Part shown: piece after piece, positions 24,137 through 32,003 of the stretch
Layout: each line of letters starts with the position of its first letter
Numbering within the stretch: the first letter of the stretch is position 1
DNA from: an uncultured Holophagaceae bacterium
Lineage (GTDB): Bacteria; Acidobacteriota; Holophagae; Holophagales; Holophagaceae
Assembly: GCA_903839205.1 (NCBI GenBank)
Contig: CAIMBM010000165.1
Coordinates: 1 to 38,085, forward strand
Reading direction: 5' to 3'
Length of the DNA stretch: 38,085 nt
Translations under genes and position numbers: made by a program
The notes under the pieces: model-generated
Seen by the model: only the letters and a program-made list of their open reading frames with translations
Told to the model about the DNA's origin: nothing
Database searches by the model: none

Positions 24137-26077
24137 ATGCTTGATCCCGTCCTCGCCGCCCGTTACCGCGCCCTGCTCCAGGCGAACCGCGGTCGCATCG
24201 GCGCCCCCGCCCTGGACTCCCGGGAGCGGGTCCTCGTGGTGGACACTGCCCGCCAGCGGCTGGGTCTGCTGGAGGACGGGAGCCTGGTGTTCGAGGCCAG
24301 CGTCTCCACTGCGAAGAACGGCCTGGGTTGCGAGGAGAACTCCCATCGCACCCCCACGGGTTGGCACCGCATTCACGCGTGCATCGGGGCCGGGGCGGAA
24401 CCTGGGACCGTCTTCCGCAGCCGCGTGGCCACGGGGGAGGTGTGGCGAGGCGAGCCGCGGGAGGACGACCTGATCCTCACCCGGGTGCTGACCCTGGATG
24501 GGCTCGAAGATGGCTGGAACCGGGGACCCGGGCGGGATTCCCGGAAACGGTTCATCTACCTTCACGGCACCAACCAGGAGCTGCAGCTCGGTCAGCCCGT
24601 CTCCCATGGTTGTGTGCGCCTCTCCAATGCGGACGTGGCCGCCCTGTTCGAGCGCGTCTCGTCCGGCGATCCCGTGCTCCTCGCCGAAGAGCTGTCCGGC
24701 GATGGCCTGGGCCTCGGGCGGCTTCACTTCGCGGGGGTCGCGGGCAGCGGCATGAGCGCCCTGGCCCAATTCGTGGTGATGAAAGGGGGCCGGGCCAGCG
24801 GCAGCGACCGCAGCTTCGACCGGGGCCAGCGGCCCGGGGCCAGGGCACAGCTGGAAGCCCTGGGCGTGGTGATCCATCCCCAGGATGGCGTAGGTTTGGA
24901 AGGCGACTGCTCGGCCCTCATCGTGTCCACGGCCGTGGAAGAGGAGGTGCCTGATGTGGCGGCGGCCCGGCGCCTGGGCCTGCCGGTGCTGCACCGCTCG
25001 GACCTGCTGGCCCATCTCGTGGCGCGGTACCGCACCCTGGCAGTGACCGGTACCAGCGGCAAGTCCACCACCGTGGCCATGGCTTTCGAAATCCTGCGGG
25101 GCGCGGGGCTGGATCCCTCGGTCATCACGGGCGGGGAGTTGGTGTCCCTGCAGCGGGAGGGGCTCTGGGGCAATGCCTGGGCGGGGGCCTCGGACCTGCT
25201 GGTGGTGGAGGCCGACGAGAGCGACGGCTCTGTCGTTCGCTACCATCCGGCCGTGGGTGTGCTGCTGAACCTGCAGCGGGACCACAGGGAGATGGACGCC
25301 GTGGCCGAGATGTTCCGTGCCTTTCGGGACCAGGTGCGGGAGAGGGCCGTCGTGGGCGAGGTCGGGAACCTGCGTGAATTCGCCCCGGGCGCGGCGGTCT
25401 TCGGAGTTGGCGAGGGGGTGGATCTTCGTGCCGAGAGCCTGGACCTTGGACCGGAGGGGTCCTCTTTCCTGGTGCGGGGCCTGCCCTTCCGGCTTCCGGT
25501 GCCGGGCCAGCACAACGTGGAGAATGCCCTGGCGGCCATGGCCGCCTGCGAAGCCCTCGGTGTGCCCCTGGCTGCCATGGTGGGCCCCCTGGGGGCCTTC
25601 CGGGGCGTGGCGCGGCGCTTCCAGGTGCTGGGCACCCGGGGCGGGGTGACCGTGGTGGATGACTTCGGCCACAACCCGGCCAAGGTGGCGGCCTCCATCC
25701 GCGCAGCGCATCTCCGGGTGCAGGCCGGGGGTGGACGCATCCTGGCGGTTTTCCAGCCCCACGGGTTCGGCCCCCTCCGGTTCCTCCGGGGGGATTTCGT
25801 GGAGGCCTTCGCCGCGGAACTGGCGCCCCGGGACCGCCTCTGGTTCCTGGAGGTCTTCTACGCCGGGGGCACCGCCACTCGGGATATCAGCAGTGGGGAG
25901 GTGGTCCGGGACATCGCCGCCCGGGGCGTGGTCGCCGCGTTCGCGCCCTCGCGGGAGTGGCTGGCCGGTCGCCTGGTGGCCGAAGCGAAGGCGGGCGACC
26001 TGATCCTCGTCATGGGTGCCCGGGATCCCTCCCTTGCTGGTTTCGCGAAGGCGATCCTGGAGGCGCTGCCTTCCTGA
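24137..26077 (+). CDS. L,D-transpeptidase (YkuD) domain fused to a MurC/Mpl-type Mur ligase
   Basis: A 646-residue fusion without signal peptide, so cytoplasmic. Residues about 30-185 are a YkuD domain: RTPTGWHRIH, IYLHGTN (His143) and SHGCVRLSNADV with His157 and nucleophile Cys159. Residues about 195-646 are a Mur ligase: Rossmann start LHFAGVAGSGMSALA, P-loop TGTSGKSTT (304-312), EADESDGS (358-365), NLQRDH, PGQHNVENALAAMAA, VVDDFGHNPAKVAAS and FQPHGFGP. P-loop Ser replaces the usual His (GTHGKT). ADESDGS favours MurC, but Mpl is close and cannot be excluded. YkuD enzymes make L,D-crosslinks or, in some cases, cut the terminal D-Ala of tetrapeptides; coupling to a muropeptide ligase suggests peptidoglycan recycling. 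CCGGAG precedes the ATG. Confidence 0.88.
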   Translation: MLDPVLAARYRALLQANRGRIGAPALDSRERVLVVDTARQRLGLLEDGSLVFEASVSTAKNGLGCEENSHRTPTGWHRIHACIGAGAEPGTVFRSRVATGEVWRGEPREDDLILTRVLTLDGLEDGWNRGPGRDSRKRFIYLHGTNQELQLGQPVSHGCVRLSNADVAALFERVSSGDPVLLAEELSGDGLGLGRLHFAGVAGSGMSALAQFVVMKGGRASGSDRSFDRGQRPGARAQLEALGVVIHPQDGVGLEGDCSALIVSTAVEEEVPDVAAARRLGLPVLHRSDLLAHLVARYRTLAVTGTSGKSTTVAMAFEILRGAGLDPSVITGGELVSLQREGLWGNAWAGASDLLVVEADESDGSVVRYHPAVGVLLNLQRDHREMDAVAEMFRAFRDQVRERAVVGEVGNLREFAPGAAVFGVGEGVDLRAESLDLGPEGSSFLVRGLPFRLPVPGQHNVENALAAMAACEALGVPLAAMVGPLGAFRGVARRFQVLGTRGGVTVVDDFGHNPAKVAASIRAAHLRVQAGGGRILAVFQPHGFGPLRFLRGDFVEAFAAELAPRDRLWFLEVFYAGGTATRDISSGEVVRDIAARGVVAAFAPSREWLAGRLVAEAKAGDLILVMGARDPSLAGFAKAILEALPS

Positions 26078-26097
26078 GGAACTGACCTTGGTTCGGG

Positions 26098-26103
26098 TAC
26101 CCT
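26098..26103 (+). promoter_or_regulatory. -10 element placed for a leaderless mazG transcript
   Basis: TACCCT lies exactly 6 nt before the mazG ATG. No ribosome site of usable spacing and no good -35 box are visible, so read-through from the upstream fusion gene (32 bp away) is the alternative. Confidence 0.35.
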
Positions 26104-26109
26104 CAAGGC

Positions 26110-26901
26110 ATGGAACCCACCACCCTCCGCGCCGTGATGTCCACGCTCCGGAATCCGGAGACAGGCTGTCCCTGGGACCTGAAGCAGGATCACCAGACTC
26201 TGGCCCGCTACCTGCGCGAGGAGGCGGCCGAGGTGCTCGAAGCGCTGGCGGCCCACCATCCAGGCGATGCGACCACGGAGGCCCACCTCTGTGAAGAGCT
26301 GGGCGACCTCTGGCTGCAGGTGGCCTTCCACGCCCAGCTGGCGGCGGACCGCGGGGCCTGGGATCTCCACGAGGTCGAGAGGACGGTCGTGGAAAAGCTG
26401 GTGCGCCGCCATCCCCACGTGTTCGGCGAGGTGGCCGTCGAGGGCGCGGGCGACGTGCTCCGCAACTGGGCGGCCATCAAGCGCGACGAGAAGGGCCTCG
26501 GGCCCGAGCGTGAACCGCGGCTGCTGGAGGGCATTCCGCCCACGCTGTCCCCCATGGACGAGGCCCTGGAGATCGGCCGCCGCTGTGCCAAGGTGGGCTT
26601 CGAATGGCCCGACCTGGAGGGGGTCCTCGACAAGGTGAAGGAGGAGGTGGCCGAACTGCAGGCCGAATCCGATCCGGTCCGCGTGGAGGAAGAGTTCGGG
26701 GACGTGCTGTTCAGCCTCATGCAGTGGGCCCGCAAGAAGGACGTGGATCCGGACGCCGCACTGCGGCGCCAGATGATCCGCTTCAAGAGCCGCTTTGCCG
26801 CCGTCGAGGACGATGCCCGCGCCGCCGGCGGGTGGGCTCACCGTGACCTCGAGCAGATGGAGGCCGCCTGGCAGGCCGCCAAGAAGAAGGGGAGGCCCTG
26901 A
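26110..26901 (+). CDS. mazG: Nucleoside triphosphate pyrophosphohydrolase MazG
   Basis: A 263-residue all-alpha NTP pyrophosphatase that hydrolyses (d)NTPs to monophosphates plus pyrophosphate, a house-cleaning role. Two MazG repeats are present: the N-terminal one has GCPWDLKQDHQTLARYLREEAAEVLEAL and EELGDLWLQVAFHAQ, the ExxE...ExxD magnesium site; the C-terminal one has KVKEEVAELQAE and EEFGDVLFSLMQWARK. Length fits E. coli MazG (263). It ends in TGATG overlapping the start of the next gene by 1 nt. Confidence 0.95.
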   Translation: MEPTTLRAVMSTLRNPETGCPWDLKQDHQTLARYLREEAAEVLEALAAHHPGDATTEAHLCEELGDLWLQVAFHAQLAADRGAWDLHEVERTVVEKLVRRHPHVFGEVAVEGAGDVLRNWAAIKRDEKGLGPEREPRLLEGIPPTLSPMDEALEIGRRCAKVGFEWPDLEGVLDKVKEEVAELQAESDPVRVEEEFGDVLFSLMQWARKKDVDPDAALRRQMIRFKSRFAAVEDDARAAGGWAHRDLEQMEAAWQAAKKKGRP

Positions 26902-27437
26902 TGGATCTCCTGGTGCTGCTTTCGAAGCCGGGGAACCCTCCCGTGGCCTTCCTCTTCTTCTTCGTGCCGGTGGTCTTCCTGGGAAGCACCTGGCTCACGA
27001 ACCACCTGATGGGGATCGATGCCATGTACCGGGACTGGCCCGCCGACCCGAACGATCCCATCGAGCGGAAGCTCGGCTGGCAGCAGGTGGAATTCGGTGC
27101 CTTTCGTGGGCACTGCCCCATGTCCATCCAGTTCGGGCGGCGCTGCCTGCACCTGAAGGAGCCCTTCCCCTTCCAGCCCCTGTTCTGGAAGGGGCCGGCC
27201 TCGATCCCCTGGGCCGAGGTGCTGCTGGAGAAGGCACCCAGGGAGGCCTGGTGGGCCTTCCTCAGCCCGACCCAGTTCCGGCTGGGACGGGGAGGGCGGC
27301 TGATCCGACTTCGGGGCAAGGCCGCCAAAGCGCTCATGGCGCGTGTGTCGGAGGCCCAGGAGCCAGGGGTGCACGGCAATGAGCCGCCCATTCTGAGGCC
27401 GCCTGTGGTGGGTCCCGGGGCCATCCGGCCCAGATAG
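26901..27437 (+). CDS. Hypothetical protein with one N-terminal membrane segment
   Basis: I do not recognise this 178-residue protein. Residues about 15-35 (PVAFLFFFVPVVFLGSTWLT) form one transmembrane helix. The rest is Trp- and Pro-rich and probably faces the cytoplasm, with basic residues GRGGRLIRLRGKAAK near 133-147 and a proline-rich tail. Its start overlaps the mazG stop by 1 nt, so it is co-translated with mazG; this is the best evidence that it is a real gene. A house-cleaning function by association is only a guess. Confidence 0.65.
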   Translation: MDLLVLLSKPGNPPVAFLFFFVPVVFLGSTWLTNHLMGIDAMYRDWPADPNDPIERKLGWQQVEFGAFRGHCPMSIQFGRRCLHLKEPFPFQPLFWKGPASIPWAEVLLEKAPREAWWAFLSPTQFRLGRGGRLIRLRGKAAKALMARVSEAQEPGVHGNEPPILRPPVVGPGAIRPR

Positions 27438-27509
27438 CCACCTGCCCCCGGCCATGGACCGGCCCAGGCCCTCAGCGCGGCATAATGGGTCCACCTGGAC
27501 ATCTGCCCC

Positions 27510-28877
27510 ATGAGCCCTCTGCCGTTCCACCTCGTGACCCTGTCCCACTCCGAGTGGGAGGCCGCCCTGGCCTGCGCCAAGGGCCTCGGGGAGGACGCCC
27601 TTCCGGAACTGCGGCTGGATCTGTTCCCGGGGCTGGATCCGGAAGCCCTGGTGGACGCCCTGAAGCGCCGCTGCCTCGTGACCTGCCGCCGGGCCTCCGA
27701 GGGCGGGCGCTGGCCGGACGAGGACGAGGCGGGGCGCCTGGCGCACCTGACCCGGGCGCTCCGGGGCAGGCCCGCCTGGATGGACCTGGAATGGGACCTG
27801 CCCATCCCCGCCGACATCCAGGCGGCCCGCACCCATGTGCGGCTGCTGCGGTCCATCCACGTGGCACCGGGTGTCTTCGACCTGGAGGCGCGCCTCTCAT
27901 CGCTGCCCGATGGCGAGGCCTTCAAGTGGGTGGGCTGGGCCGGGCGACTGGGCGACAACGGCCGTCTCCGGGGGGCACTGGCCTGGGCTCGGGACCACGG
28001 CACCCGGCTGTCGGCCTTCCTCATGGGCCCCAAGGGCCTCCCCAGCCGGGCCCTCCAGGCGGTCTGGGGCGGGGCTTTCACCTACGCGGCGCCCGACGAC
28101 GGGCCTCCAGCCGCCCCGGGCCAGCTGCCCCTGTCGGTCCTCCGGGCCTGGCGCGCCGCCAAGCTCCACGCAGGCTGCGGCCTCTGCGGGGTCATCGGCG
28201 ACCCGGTCCTGCATTCCCGGGGGCCGGCCTTCCACAATCCGCGCTTCCAGTACGCCCTGAAGGACCTGGTCTACCTGCCCCTGCTTTGCGCGGACGCGGA
28301 GGAGGCCGGGGAGGCCCTGGATGCGCTCGGCGTCCTGGGCCTGAGCATCACGGCACCCCTGAAGCTTTCGCTGCCGGAGGCCCTCGGCCTGGTGGGTCCC
28401 CTCAACACCCTCTGGCGGCGGCGGCCCGGCGAGCCCTGGCAGGGAGCCAACACTGATGCCGAGGCCCTGGAACAGGCCCTCTCGGAGCTGGAACCCGGCC
28501 CCGTCCTCCTGCTGGGGGAGGGCGGCGTGGCCCGCACCAGCCGCGAGGTCCTGGGGGGGGCCGGGCGGGCCGTGCTTCAGGTTTCGCGGCGATCCCCCTC
28601 GACGGCGGAGGCGGTGGCGGCCCTCGGGCCGGTGGGCGTGGTCCAGGCCACGAGCCTCGGCATGTCCGCCCTGGAGCCCGTGCCATTCCCGGACCTGCTG
28701 GAGGCGGCCCGGCCCAGCGCCCGCTGGGCTGTGGAGTGGATCTACAAGGAGGACACGGCCTTCGCGATCTGGGCCCGGAATGCGGGCCTCCGCCTGGTGG
28801 AGGGCCTGGCGCTATTCGACGCCCAAGCCGAAGCCCAGAGCCGGCGTTTCATCGAAGGCTGCGGCGGGGTCGACTGA
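27510..28877 (+). CDS. aroDE: Fused type I 3-dehydroquinate dehydratase and shikimate dehydrogenase
   Basis: A 455-residue bifunctional shikimate-pathway enzyme covering steps three and four. Residues 1-210 are a type I DHQ dehydratase: ELRLD at 33-37, His117 in RSIHV, Schiff-base Lys139 in AFKWVGW, Arg180 in PSR and the closing APGQ. Residues 225-455 are a shikimate dehydrogenase: GVIGDPVLHSRGPAFHN, Lys285 in TAPLK, Asp316 in ANTD, and the NADP loop GEGGVARTSREVL. The shikimate-binding SxS (HSKSP) reads HSRGP here, so one hydroxyl ligand is lost. Both domains are compact versions. A CATAAT -10-like box lies 23 nt upstream; there is no clear ribosome site. Plants use the same fusion order. 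Confidence 0.92.
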   Translation: MSPLPFHLVTLSHSEWEAALACAKGLGEDALPELRLDLFPGLDPEALVDALKRRCLVTCRRASEGGRWPDEDEAGRLAHLTRALRGRPAWMDLEWDLPIPADIQAARTHVRLLRSIHVAPGVFDLEARLSSLPDGEAFKWVGWAGRLGDNGRLRGALAWARDHGTRLSAFLMGPKGLPSRALQAVWGGAFTYAAPDDGPPAAPGQLPLSVLRAWRAAKLHAGCGLCGVIGDPVLHSRGPAFHNPRFQYALKDLVYLPLLCADAEEAGEALDALGVLGLSITAPLKLSLPEALGLVGPLNTLWRRRPGEPWQGANTDAEALEQALSELEPGPVLLLGEGGVARTSREVLGGAGRAVLQVSRRSPSTAEAVAALGPVGVVQATSLGMSALEPVPFPDLLEAARPSARWAVEWIYKEDTAFAIWARNAGLRLVEGLALFDAQAEAQSRRFIEGCGGVD

Positions 28878-28897
28878 GCCTGGATAGCTGCTAGTTT
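28870..28897 (+). promoter_or_regulatory. Candidate promoter for the regulator operon, leaderless spacing
   Basis: TCGACT (28870-28875), 16-bp spacer, TAGTTT (28892-28897), then exactly 6 nt to the ATG at 28904. No ribosome site precedes that ATG, which fits a leaderless transcript. It overlaps the end of aroDE. Confidence 0.4.
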
Positions 28898-28903
28898 CTT
28901 CCC

Positions 28904-30226
28904 ATGGACCTCCTACTGGTCGAGGACAAGGACAGTTTCCGACGGCTGCTGAGCCAGGCGCTGGAAGGAACGGTCTGGAAGGTGAAGGCCGTGGCGGATC
29001 CCCAGGAGGCCCTGGGGGCCATGGAGGCCCAGTCCTTCCACGTGCTGGTCACGGACCTCCGCCTGCCTGGCATGAACGGCCTCGAACTGATCCGCCGGGC
29101 ACGGCGCCTCAACCCCCGCCTGCGAGTGGTGCTGATGTCCGCCTTCGGAGAACCCAGCGATATCGTCGAGGCCATGCGGCTGGGGGCGGACGACTTCCTT
29201 CCCAAGCCCTTCGACCTGGACACGTTCCTGGCCCTCCTCGACCGTCTCCGGGCGCTGGTGGGGGCGCCGCCCCCGGATCCCGCCGAGGCCTGGGTCGCCC
29301 ACAGCCCGGCCATGCAGGCCCTGGAGGCGGCGCTGCGCCAGGCTGCGGCTTCACCTCTGTCCGTCCTGTTCCGCGGCGAACGCGGGTCCGGCCGGGAGCG
29401 CTGTGCCCGTCGCCTCCACGTCCTGCGCCACCCCGCGGCGCCCTACCTGAGCCTGCCGGCGGCCACCCTGGGGCCCGAAGGCCCCGACCCGCGGACCCTC
29501 CAGCTGCTGGAGGGGGGCAGCCTCTTCGTCCCAGGGCTGGAACACCTCTCACAGGCCGCCGTGCTTCCCCTGGCAAGGGCAATGGACAGTGGCGCCGGCC
29601 GCCGTCTCGCCTGGATGGGAAGCGTCGACCCCGAGGGGGTGCTCCCTCCGGTCCTCGCGGAGCGCCTGGGTTCCCTGGAACTGCCGGTGCCTCCCCTGCG
29701 GGAACGACGGGAGGACCTGCTGGCCCTGACCCGCCAGTTGCTGGAGGTGGCCGCCCGGCGGGAGAGCCGTCCCGCGCCCTGGCTGGATCGGGGTGCCGAG
29801 CGGCAGCTGCTGGAACACGCCTGGCCAGGCAATGTGCGGGAGCTGGAAGTGCTCCTCGGCCGGACCCTCCTCTTTTCGGAGGGCCATGCCATCCGGACCT
29901 TTGCGGATCTGGGGTTGGGGCAGGCCGCTCCCCTGTGTCTGCCCTGGCCCGAGGCCGGCAGCCTGGACGGCATGCTCAGGGTTGTGGTGCGGTCCGCCGA
30001 AGCCAAGCTGCTGCGCCAGGCCCTGACCGAGGCCGCCGGGGATCTGCCCCGGGCTGCGGAGGCCCTGGCCCTGACCGTCCGGACCCTGGCTCAGCGCTTG
30101 CGGGACCATGGCATTCCTCTTGAAGATAGAGACTCCACCTCCGCAAGCCCGAAGGGTGAGCGGGAGCGCACCGCGATGGAGCGTGCGGTCGAGGGAGAAA
30201 GCAGGCAGCCGTGGAAGGCCCCATGA
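28904..30226 (+). CDS. NtrC-type response regulator with degenerate AAA+ domain
   Basis: A 440-residue protein. The receiver (1-120) is intact: acidic pocket E7/D9, phosphoacceptor D51 in VTDLRLPGMNG, S79 and K101 in LPKPF. The central domain (about 130-350) has NtrC ancestry (PPLRERREDL, AWPGNVRELEVLL) but is broken as an ATPase: Walker A reads GERGSGRE with Arg164 for lysine, Walker B reads GSLFVPGL without acids, and about 20 residues that normally hold the sigma-54-contacting GAFTGA loop are missing. A Fis-type HTH (about 370-415, AGDLPRAAEALALTVRTLAQRL) remains. It probably binds DNA or partners under phosphorylation control without activating sigma-54. No sensor kinase is adjacent. Its stop overlaps the moxR start (ATGA). 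Confidence 0.88.
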   Translation: MDLLLVEDKDSFRRLLSQALEGTVWKVKAVADPQEALGAMEAQSFHVLVTDLRLPGMNGLELIRRARRLNPRLRVVLMSAFGEPSDIVEAMRLGADDFLPKPFDLDTFLALLDRLRALVGAPPPDPAEAWVAHSPAMQALEAALRQAAASPLSVLFRGERGSGRERCARRLHVLRHPAAPYLSLPAATLGPEGPDPRTLQLLEGGSLFVPGLEHLSQAAVLPLARAMDSGAGRRLAWMGSVDPEGVLPPVLAERLGSLELPVPPLRERREDLLALTRQLLEVAARRESRPAPWLDRGAERQLLEHAWPGNVRELEVLLGRTLLFSEGHAIRTFADLGLGQAAPLCLPWPEAGSLDGMLRVVVRSAEAKLLRQALTEAAGDLPRAAEALALTVRTLAQRLRDHGIPLEDRDSTSASPKGERERTAMERAVEGESRQPWKAP

Positions 30227-31194
30227 CTCAGGTCCCACCCATCCTCGTCCCTCCGACCCGCAGCCTGGAGGGAATCCGCCCGGCTGCCCGGGCCGGGCTC
30301 ACCGCGCTCCAGTCCGTGGTGGTGGGCAAGGAAGCGCAGGTCCGGCGGGCCTTTGCGACCATGCTGGCCGGTGGCCACGTGCTGCTGGAGGATCTCCCGG
30401 GCGTGGGGAAGACCACCCTGGCCAAGGGGCTGTCCCGCATCCTCGGCGGCAGCTTCCAGCGCGTCCAGGGCACCAACGACCTGCTGCCCTCGGACCTGCT
30501 GGGGGTCCACCTCTGGGATGCGAAGGAGGAGGGTTTCCGCTTCCAGCCCGGTCCCGTGTTCTGCCATGTGCTGCTCCTGGATGAGCTGAATCGCATCGGC
30601 CCCAAGACCCAGAGCGCCATGCTCGAAGCCATGGTGGAGGGGCAGGTCACCCTGGACCGAAGCACCCACAAGCTGCCCGAGCCCTTCTTCGTCATCGCCA
30701 CCCAGAACCCGCTGGACCACGCCGGGACGTTCCCCCTGCCCGAGAGCCAGCTGGACCGCTTCTCCTGCACCATCCACCTGGGCTACCCGGACCGGGTGGC
30801 GGAACGGCGCATTCTCACGGGGGAGGCAGGCGCCGAGCGGCTGGACACGCTCTCGCCCGTGTTGGATCTGGAGGGGTGGCGCCAGGCGCGCGAGGCGGTA
30901 CGCCTCGTGAAGGTTTCCGAAGCGGTGCTGGACTATGTCGAACGGATGGTGGAGCGCATCCGCGCCGGCGGGGGGTTCTGCTCGAGCCGCGCGGCCAAGC
31001 ACTGGCTGGCGCTCGCCCAGGCCGAGGCCTGGCTCCAGGACCGGGACTTCGTCACCCCGGACGACCTGCAGGGCACCCTCTCGGACACCATGGCCCACCG
31101 GGGCAGCCTGGATGATCGCCGGCTCAACCGGGGCGAGCGGCGCGAACAGCTGGCCAGGCTGCTGAAGGAACTGCCCGTGGGGTGGGCCGGATGA
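30223..31194 (+). CDS. MoxR family AAA+ ATPase
   Basis: A 323-residue MoxR ATPase: Walker A PGVGKTT at 59-65, the MoxR-specific VQGTNDLLPSDLLG, Walker B VLLLDELNR (Asp120, Glu121), sensor-1 IATQNPLDHAGTFPLPE, and a lid with SSRAAKHWLALAQA. MoxR proteins act as chaperones for metal-cofactor or envelope complexes, usually with VWA and DUF58 partners, which are absent here. GGAAGG lies 4 nt before the ATG; an upstream GTG at 30211 is less likely. It overlaps the regulator stop and the next start by 4 nt each. Confidence 0.92.
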   Translation: MTQVPPILVPPTRSLEGIRPAARAGLTALQSVVVGKEAQVRRAFATMLAGGHVLLEDLPGVGKTTLAKGLSRILGGSFQRVQGTNDLLPSDLLGVHLWDAKEEGFRFQPGPVFCHVLLLDELNRIGPKTQSAMLEAMVEGQVTLDRSTHKLPEPFFVIATQNPLDHAGTFPLPESQLDRFSCTIHLGYPDRVAERRILTGEAGAERLDTLSPVLDLEGWRQAREAVRLVKVSEAVLDYVERMVERIRAGGGFCSSRAAKHWLALAQAEAWLQDRDFVTPDDLQGTLSDTMAHRGSLDDRRLNRGERREQLARLLKELPVGWAG

Positions 31195-32003
31195 CTGAGG
31201 AAGAATCGGTCGGTCAGCTGATCCGGCGGGCCCGCGAGGCCAGGGGACTCCGTTTGGAGGAGCTGGCCAGGGAGCTGAAGCTTCCGCTGCGGCACCTCGA
31301 GGCCATCGAGGGGGACCACTGGGATGCGCTGCCGCCCGGGCGGCCCAGGCCCCTGGCCCGCCAGCTGGCCGCCCGTCTGGACGTGGATCTCGAGTACCAC
31401 ACCGGAGCCTTCCAAATCGTCCCTGGCGTACAGGAACTGGAACCGCCTGATCCCCGGCAGGAACGGCTCGAGCGGGTGGTCATGGGGGTCCTGACGGCCG
31501 TCTCGGTCCTGGTACTGCTCTGGCTGGTCGTGCCAGGCCCCAGCCTGGGCCGCAAGCCGCCGCCAAGCTACCTGGCGGTGCTCACCAGGCCCACCCTGCC
31601 ACCTCCCCCGGCGCCTTCCGCCTCCCCCTATCCGGTCCTTGGCGAGCTCCTGCCCGAGGCCCCCTTGAATGACCAGGGAACCCTGGTCAGCCTTCGGGTC
31701 ATGGACACCTGCGAGGTGAACATTGAACCCCAGACAGATGCCGGAGGGCCGCGCCTGGTGCGGACGCTCCGGGTCTCGGAGCCCTGGCGCCTCCGGGTCA
31801 AGGGGCCCTTCACCCTCCGGCTCGACAATGCCGGGGTGGTCAATGTGGAGGTGGCCGGCCGCCGCATCGTCCACGGCCAGAGTGTCGGGGAGCCGTGGAC
31901 CGGCCAGTTCGATGAGGAAGGGCATTGGCTCAGGCCCGCGCTTCCTGAACTGCCCGAAGGGGCACCGGTGCCCGATGATGACGAGGACGGAACCAAGCCA
32001 TGA
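31191..32003 (+). CDS. RodZ-like HTH membrane protein
   Basis: A 270-residue bitopic protein. Residues about 5-75 form the RodZ-type HTH (VGQLIRRAREARGLRLEELA), which in RodZ binds MreB. A proline-containing linker leads to one transmembrane helix (about 97-117, VVMGVLTAVSVLVLLWLVV), a proline-rich stretch, and a C-terminal periplasmic beta domain like DUF4115 (about 165-245: LVSLRVMDTCEVNIE and PFTLRLDNAGVVNVEVAG). It may help cell shape, but no mreB or penicillin-binding gene is nearby. Start chosen at the ATG in the ATGA overlap with moxR. Confidence 0.8.
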   Translation: MTEEESVGQLIRRAREARGLRLEELARELKLPLRHLEAIEGDHWDALPPGRPRPLARQLAARLDVDLEYHTGAFQIVPGVQELEPPDPRQERLERVVMGVLTAVSVLVLLWLVVPGPSLGRKPPPSYLAVLTRPTLPPPPAPSASPYPVLGELLPEAPLNDQGTLVSLRVMDTCEVNIEPQTDAGGPRLVRTLRVSEPWRLRVKGPFTLRLDNAGVVNVEVAGRRIVHGQSVGEPWTGQFDEEGHWLRPALPELPEGAPVPDDDEDGTKP

